In this document: positions 5,563 to 9,031 of the stretch, piece by piece
Position numbering within the stretch: position 1 is the first letter of the stretch
How the letters are laid out: every line of letters begins with the position of its first letter
Assembly (NCBI GenBank): GCA_024763295.1
Contig: JANTFU010000082.1
Location: forward strand, 1-9,031
DNA: 9,031 nt
Direction of reading: 5' to 3'
DNA from: Anaerolineales bacterium
GTDB taxonomy: Bacteria; Chloroflexota; Anaerolineae; Anaerolineales; Villigracilaceae
Translations under genes and position numbers: made by a program
The notes under the pieces: model-generated
The model's input: only the letters and a program-made list of their open reading frames with translations
Database searches by the model: none
What the model was told of the DNA's origin: nothing

Positions 5563-6753
5563 TCAGGAATTTCGCACCATCTCTTTGGTATGTTGAAAGA
5601 GTGCTTCAATATCGTCGGTAGTGCAGCCTCCCTGTGCAACGGAGGCATCTCCACCACCGCGACCGCCATAAGGCGCAAGGTGATCTTTGAGCAATTCGCT
5701 GGCATTTAGTTCTGTATTTTCAGCACAAACGGTAATAAAGGAGAGTTTCTTGCCATCATACGAGCCTAGCAAAGCCACCATCAGGGGATACTGACGCAAA
5801 CGCAGCGCCAAATTGCGCAACTCGCCGACATCACGGTTTTCAAAAACCTTGGTCACCAACCACTTTTCCCCAATTGGCTCGGCGAACTGGGCAATCCGCT
5901 CGGCTTCGGCATCCAACTGCATTTGACGGAGTGTTTTTAATTCACGCTCAACTTCTTTGTGCTGTTCCTGTAAGCGAGCAACACTCTCCGGCATCTCTGC
6001 GATGCCTACCGCCAACAGCCCCGCCGTCTCTTGTGCCGCGCTTTGGATGCCACGCAGAAAACGCAATGCCTGCCAGCCTGCCACAAAATGTATGCGCGTC
6101 TTTTGATTAATCCGCTCGCTCTTAACAATCTTCAATAGTCCCACCATGCCCGTCTGCGGCGTATGCGTGCCGCCACAAGCGGAGTAGTCAAAACCTTCAA
6201 TCTCGATTACGCGAATTTCACCGTCCACTTTGGGCGGGCGGCGGAAAGGTACTGCGTTTTTATCGTTCACAAAATACGTTTTGACCGTGTGGTTTTCAAA
6301 AACGATCGCGTTGGCGATCTCTTCCGCGCGCGAGATTTGTTCAGGGCTAAGTTTGTCCACATCAAAGTCGATGGTCGATGGCGTTTCATAGCTGATATGT
6401 GAAGAGATTGTTTCGAGCGCGAACTCCTGCCAGAAGGCTGCCGAAAGGATATGCTGAGCGGTATGGTGCTGCATATTTTCAAAACGGCGCGCCCAGTTAA
6501 TTTTGGCGGGATAAGAACCGGGGGAAATTTCTTTGTCAAGATAGTGGATGATGTGCCCATCATCCTGAATGACCACATCCAAAACTTGGGAATCAGCGAT
6601 CACGCCCGTGTCATGGGCTTGTCCGCCACTGGTTGGGTAAAAAAGTGTCTCGGACAGAATCACGCCAAACCCACGTTCGTCGCGGAGCGTCTTCGTCACC
6701 TCCGCAGTGAACTTGGTCTGCATCACATCGTCGAAATAAAGTTTCTTTGTCAT
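5563..6753 (-). CDS. alaX: Alanyl-tRNA editing protein, long AlaX type with DHHA1 domain
   Basis: This 396-residue protein resembles the editing half of alanyl-tRNA synthetase without the charging domains. It should hydrolyse mischarged Ser-tRNA(Ala) and perhaps Gly-tRNA(Ala) in the cytosol. FYPTSGGQ (38-45) marks the N-terminal barrel. Zinc ligands are visible as HTAQH (His97, His101) and CGGTH (Cys193, His197). A coiled stretch with LQEQHKEVERELKTLRQM (about 265-290) leads to a DHHA1-type C-terminal domain with a Gly-rich YGGRGGGDAS near 365-375. All expected metal-binding residues are present. The start lies 42 nt after the radA stop on the same strand, so it can be read from radA, but it also has its own extended -10 placed so close that a leaderless message is likely. 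A terminator follows at 5514-5540. A complete alanyl-tRNA synthetase is ruled out by length. Confidence 0.93.
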   Translation of the reverse strand: MTKKLYFDDVMQTKFTAEVTKTLRDERGFGVILSETLFYPTSGGQAHDTGVIADSQVLDVVIQDDGHIIHYLDKEISPGSYPAKINWARRFENMQHHTAQHILSAAFWQEFALETISSHISYETPSTIDFDVDKLSPEQISRAEEIANAIVFENHTVKTYFVNDKNAVPFRRPPKVDGEIRVIEIEGFDYSACGGTHTPQTGMVGLLKIVKSERINQKTRIHFVAGWQALRFLRGIQSAAQETAGLLAVGIAEMPESVARLQEQHKEVERELKTLRQMQLDAEAERIAQFAEPIGEKWLVTKVFENRDVGELRNLALRLRQYPLMVALLGSYDGKKLSFITVCAENTELNASELLKDHLAPYGGRGGGDASVAQGGCTTDDIEALFQHTKEMVRNS

Positions 6754-6760
6754 CTTATCT

Positions 6761-6769
6761 ATTGTAGCA
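6761..6769 (-). promoter_or_regulatory. Extended -10 promoter of the AlaX gene, predicted leaderless
   Basis: On the minus strand TGCTACAAT (TG-N-TACAAT) ends 7 nt before ATG 6753, so the start site should lie on or next to the start codon. No Shine-Dalgarno sequence is present. The -35 position (6784-6789) is poor, as is usual with an extended -10, and overlaps one arm of the inverted repeat at 6784-6803. Confidence 0.55.
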
Positions 6770-6783
6770 AATTAGGGGTATCG

Positions 6784-6803
6784 TGGCGTACAAATTTACG
6801 CCA
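6784..6803. promoter_or_regulatory. Inverted repeat over the radA stop codon and the AlaX -35 region
   Basis: TGGCGTA (6784-6790) and TACGCCA (6797-6803) are perfect 7-bp arms around a 6-nt loop. The TAA of radA lies in the loop and one arm. There is no U-tract, so it is not a normal terminator. It could be an mRNA hairpin at the end of radA or an operator for the AlaX promoter. Confidence 0.4.
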
Positions 6804-8229
6804 TTTTGCGTCCTTTTTGGCGCGCTGGTGCGGGCGGCTCACCCATCGCAACTTTGAGTGCCTGATGGATAGAGCGCACTTCAACGATCTCGATATCTTT
6901 CGTCCAAGGCTCCGATTGGCGCAAGCGTTTCGGCACAATCGCAACCTTGAAACCGAGCTTGGCGGCTTCGCGCAGGCGCAGCGGCATTTGCGCGGGCATC
7001 CGCAACTCGCCTGCCAAACCGAGTTCGCCGATTAGCACGGCGTCCGCCCGCACGGGCATATCGCGCATCGACGAGGCGATTGATGCGGCGACAGCAAGGT
7101 CGGCAGCCGGTTCATCGATCTTTAGCCCACTGACCACGTTAACGAAAACATCCTGCTCAGAGAGTCTGACGCCTGTACGGCGCGTGAGCACAGCGGCAAT
7201 CAGCAGCAGACGGTTGTAGTTGACGCCGTTTGCCGTGCGGCGCGCGTTGCCGAAGTTGGTTGGGCTGGTTAGTCCCTGAATTTCGACCAGCAGCGGGCGC
7301 GTGCCTTCCATTGTCACAGCAACCGCAGAGCCGGGCGCGTTGACCATGCGCTCTGCCAAAAAAGCTTCAGACGGATTGGAAACTTCGACCAGTCCGCGCT
7401 CGTGCATTTCAAAGACGCCCACTTCGGCAGTTGCCCCAAAACGGTTTTTGACGGAGCGCAGCAGACGATAGGCTTGGTATCTGTCGCCTTCGAGATGGAG
7501 CACGGTGTCGACAATATGCTCCAACACGCGCGGACCGGCAATGGTGCCCTCCTTTGTTACATGACCGATCACGAAAACCGAGATGCCACTCGTCTTGGCG
7601 AGTTCGCGCAGTTGCGAGGCACACTCACGGACTTGTGTTACAGAACCGGCAGATGAGCTTAAGTCGGGAATGTAGGTCGTTTGAATGGAATCGACGATCA
7701 ACAGCGTTGGTTTGACTTCCTGCACATGCTCCATGATGACACCGAGATTGGTCTCGGTAACCAGAAAAAGCTCTTCGGGGAGTTGGTCGGCTTTGCCCGC
7801 ACTTTCAGCGATGCGCGTGGCGCGCATCTTGATCTGGCGCTCTGACTCCTCGCCCGAGACGTAGAGTACGCGTTGTGAGCCTGCCATGCCCATTGTCATT
7901 TGCAGCAACAAAGTCGATTTGCCGATTCCGGGGTCGCCGCCAATCAACACGATTGAGCCGGGGACGATGCCCCCACCCAAAACACGGGCGAATTCGCCAA
8001 TCGGCACATGGATGCGGTCTTCGGCTTTTGCGTCGATTTGCGGGAGCGGTTTCGGCGTTGAGCGCCCGGTCAGTGTCCGCGCCGGGGTGCGCGATTTACT
8101 GGCGGCATCATCCTGCACAATCTCTTCGACCATGCTGTTAAAAGCGCCACACTTCGGGCATTTTCCGATATATTTTGGGGAGGTGCGTCCGCATTCGTTG
8201 CAGACAAAGCGAGTAAAAGTTTTTGCCAT
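6796..8229 (-). CDS. radA: DNA repair protein RadA
   Basis: RadA is a RecA-like, DnaB-type ATPase that helps RecA-driven recombination by driving branch migration and processing recombination intermediates on DNA. The 477-residue chain has every expected part in order: a C4 zinc finger (Cys10, 13, 24, 27), Walker A GGDPGIGKST (97-106), Walker B LLIVDS (Asp180), the RadA-specific KNRFG motif (261-265) and a C-terminal Lon-like domain with FVNVVSGLKIDEPAADLAVA and GELGLAGELR. ATG 8229 gives the family N-terminus MAKTFTRFVCNECG. A TTG at 8274 in the same frame would add 15 unlike residues and is rejected. No strong ribosome site is seen. The promoter is likely the TGTTATACT about 90 nt upstream. 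The gene is followed after 42 nt by the alanyl-tRNA editing gene on the same strand. It looks intact. Confidence 0.97.
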   Translation of the reverse strand: MAKTFTRFVCNECGRTSPKYIGKCPKCGAFNSMVEEIVQDDAASKSRTPARTLTGRSTPKPLPQIDAKAEDRIHVPIGEFARVLGGGIVPGSIVLIGGDPGIGKSTLLLQMTMGMAGSQRVLYVSGEESERQIKMRATRIAESAGKADQLPEELFLVTETNLGVIMEHVQEVKPTLLIVDSIQTTYIPDLSSSAGSVTQVRECASQLRELAKTSGISVFVIGHVTKEGTIAGPRVLEHIVDTVLHLEGDRYQAYRLLRSVKNRFGATAEVGVFEMHERGLVEVSNPSEAFLAERMVNAPGSAVAVTMEGTRPLLVEIQGLTSPTNFGNARRTANGVNYNRLLLIAAVLTRRTGVRLSEQDVFVNVVSGLKIDEPAADLAVAASIASSMRDMPVRADAVLIGELGLAGELRMPAQMPLRLREAAKLGFKVAIVPKRLRQSEPWTKDIEIVEVRSIHQALKVAMGEPPAPARQKGRKMA

Positions 8230-8322
8230 AAGATATTCTGTCTTTCTAAACGTCACTGCGCGCTGCACTTGCAAAATAAAAACCGCTGCAATGCCGCCTA
8301 ATCAGTAGTCACTGGAACTCAA

Positions 8323-8331
8323 AGTATAACA
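8323..8331 (-). promoter_or_regulatory. Extended -10 promoter for radA
   Basis: On the minus strand TGTTATACT (TG-N-TATACT) is close to the extended -10 consensus. It would start transcription near 8316, giving a leader of about 87 nt before ATG 8229. The matching -35 is weak. No riboswitch or attenuator is evident in the leader. Confidence 0.5.
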
Positions 8332-8361
8332 GCATGGATGTTCTTCTTTGCGTTTTGGGGC

Positions 8362-8385
8362 ATTGCTAAAATTAAATTTTGCAAT
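8362..8385. promoter_or_regulatory. Bulged palindrome between radA and the serine tRNA genes
   Basis: ATTGCTAAAATT (8362-8373) and AATTTTGCAAT (8375-8385) are reverse complements apart from one extra T (8367), with a single base between them. The near-zero loop suits a protein site better than an RNA hairpin. It lies between the divergent radA and tRNA promoters, so it could affect either. Confidence 0.4.
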
Positions 8386-8404
8386 AGATAAGCTGTCTAA
8401 ATTA

Positions 8405-8413
8405 TGGTAAAAT
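8405..8413 (+). promoter_or_regulatory. Extended -10 promoter of the serine tRNA genes
   Basis: TGGTAAAAT (TG-N-TAAAAT) ends 10 nt before the first base of the mature tRNA at 8424, so the precursor would have only a few extra 5' bases. No good -35 is seen at 17 bp. Confidence 0.55.
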
Positions 8414-8423
8414 CGCTCCGCTC

Positions 8424-8508
8424 GGAGGGATGGCCGAGTGGACGAAGGCGCTTGTCTTGAAAACAAGTTGGGTGCAAGCCCACGTGGGTTCGAATCCCAC
8501 TCCCTCCG
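8424..8508 (+). tRNA. tRNA-Ser, anticodon UGA
   Basis: Acceptor arms GGAGGGA (8424-8430) and TCCCTCC (8501-8507) pair fully, with discriminator G at 8508. The anticodon stem CTTGT/ACAAG holds the loop CTTGAAA with TGA at 8458-8460, which reads UCA and, by wobble, other UCN codons. A long variable arm of the class II type and a T arm GTGGG-TTCGAAT-CCCAC (8484-8500) confirm serine. CCA is not encoded and must be added. Confidence 0.97.
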
Positions 8509-8541
8509 CTCCACCATATCCGAGCGATTAACAATAAAACT

Positions 8542-8628
8542 GGGGAGGTGCCAGAGTGGCTGATTGGGCTCGCCTGCTAAGTGAGTGTCGGGGTTCCTCG
8601 ACCGCGGGTTCGAATCCCGCCCTCCCCG
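8542..8628 (+). tRNA. tRNA-Ser, anticodon GCU
   Basis: Acceptor arms GGGGAGG (8542-8548) and CCTCCCC (8621-8627) pair fully, with discriminator G at 8628. The anticodon stem CTCGC/GTGAG (one G-U pair) holds the loop CTGCTAA with GCT at 8576-8578, which reads AGC and AGU. A long class II variable arm and the T arm GCGGG-TTCGAAT-CCCGC (8604-8620) agree. CCA follows at 8629-8631, unlike in the first tRNA. The 33-nt spacing and lack of another promoter suggest both tRNAs come from one precursor. Confidence 0.97.
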
Positions 8629-8634
8629 CCATAA

Positions 8635-8661
8635 AAAACGCGCTCCTAAAGAGCGCGTTTT
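8635..8661. terminator. Two-way intrinsic terminator shared by the tRNAs and the membrane protein gene
   Basis: AAAACGCGCTC (8635-8645) and GAGCGCGTTTT (8651-8661) form a perfect 11-bp stem with the loop CTAAA. The stem ends in A-T pairs and has T-rich sequence on both strands. It lies 6 nt after the second tRNA and 7 nt beyond the stop of the minus-strand gene, so it can serve both convergent units. Confidence 0.9.
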
Positions 8662-8668
8662 GCTTTAA

Positions 8669-9031
8669 TTACCAACGATTCCCTGGCAACAACATCACCC
8701 CTAGGTAGATAAAAAGCAGGCTTGCAAGAATGAGTAAAAACGTGTTGCGGTGATAAACCCCCGCCGCGCTATTGCGCCATTTACGCGGCAGATGTGCAAG
8801 CGCCACAGCTACAATCAACATCGCCATGTGCTCAAAATGTTGGCGTGTATACAAACCAAAACTAATTAACAATGCGATGCCCAAAAGCATTTGCGCATCT
8901 AGTAAACCGCTGTACATCGCATTTAAAATTCTGGCAGGTTTTGGAAAATACTGTTTCGTCAGCCAGCCATTGCCGAACAAGATTGATGCCGCCAAAGCGA
9001 CCAAAACAATCAGCCAGCGCAATCCCGAATG
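8669..9031 (-). CDS. Small four-helix membrane protein, start beyond the right edge
   Basis: The visible 120 residues hold four membrane helices: about 4-22, 43-60, 69-84 and 98-114. The frame is open to the edge and begins HSGLRWLIVLVALAA. Known relatives I remember start with a Met a few residues before an H(S/T)GLRW motif, so the true start should lie a few codons outside. The TTG at 9022 is therefore not the likely start. His residues occur in HSGLRW, in QHFEH and AHLPRKW around the third helix, and in VYHRN. Similar proteins are sometimes labelled cytochrome B-like, but haem binding is not shown by this sequence. The gene ends next to the two-way terminator. The function is unknown. Confidence 0.8.
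   Translation of the reverse strand, partial: HSGLRWLIVLVALAASILFGNGWLTKQYFPKPARILNAMYSGLLDAQMLLGIALLISFGLYTRQHFEHMAMLIVAVALAHLPRKWRNSAAGVYHRNTFLLILASLLFIYLGVMLLPGNRW

Noticed and set aside
6451..7035. 194-codon plus-strand open frame across the radA/AlaX junction
   Set aside because: It runs antisense to two clearly identified proteins and has no family features.
8230..8274. TTG start adding 15 residues to RadA
   Set aside because: The extra residues match nothing in RadA N-termini; ATG 8229 gives the usual MAK start shortly before the zinc finger.
8669..9022. TTG 9022 as the start of the membrane protein
   Set aside because: The frame continues upstream with HSG before LRW, a motif expected in this family, so the true start lies outside the window.
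1..9031. A hidden defence, phage or other accessory system
   Set aside because: All sizeable frames are accounted for by housekeeping or envelope-type genes; nothing resembling nucleases, integrases, reverse transcriptases or toxin pairs was seen.

Overview
The window reads as ordinary chromosomal DNA of a Chloroflexota bacterium, most likely class Anaerolineae. The clues are the Thr/Pro-rich (TPTPT-type) extracytoplasmic linkers in two membrane-anchored proteins, a TPR protein with the cytosolic-TPR / single-helix / outer-TPR layout, tandem heptamer repeats in the gaps, and a palindromic GTCATTGCGAG...GAAGCAATC repeat. This is judged from remembered family features, not from a database match.

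Left part (1-1515): a minus-strand GT-C (ArnT/PMT-like, YkcB/YycA-type) membrane glycosyltransferase runs off the left edge. An 81-bp palindromic repeat lies inside it and is translated in frame as 27 codons. The gap 1334-1515 separates it from a divergent plus-strand gene. This gap holds two heptamer repeats, an 11-bp phased TTG array, a perfect 12-bp palindrome and a sigma70-like promoter whose predicted start site falls on the ATG (leaderless).

Middle plus-strand cluster (1516-4806): a TPR/single-TM protein, a YegS/DagK-type lipid kinase and a small SH3b membrane protein. Gaps of 29 nt and an 11-nt overlap suggest one transcript, probably linked to the cell envelope. After a 174-nt gap comes a separate DUF971 (GBBH-like N-terminal) gene with two CPCxxC motifs, ended by a strong intrinsic terminator. 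Heptamers of one family in opposite orientation flank it.

Minus-strand pair (5563-8229): radA (recombination and fork repair) followed 42 nt later by a free-standing alanyl-tRNA editing protein of the long AlaX type with a DHHA1 domain. The AlaX gene has its own extended -10, again placed for a leaderless message.

Right end (8230-9031): the divergent radA/tRNA control region with a bulged palindrome; two serine tRNAs in a row, anticodons UGA and GCU; a shared two-way terminator; and a small four-helix membrane protein on the minus strand that is cut by the right edge a few codons before its real start.

I see no CRISPR array, phage genes, transposase, toxin-antitoxin pair or recognisable defence system. 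The most interesting signals are the in-frame repeat in the glycosyltransferase, the heptamer repeats, the leaderless promoters and the dense control region before the TPR gene.
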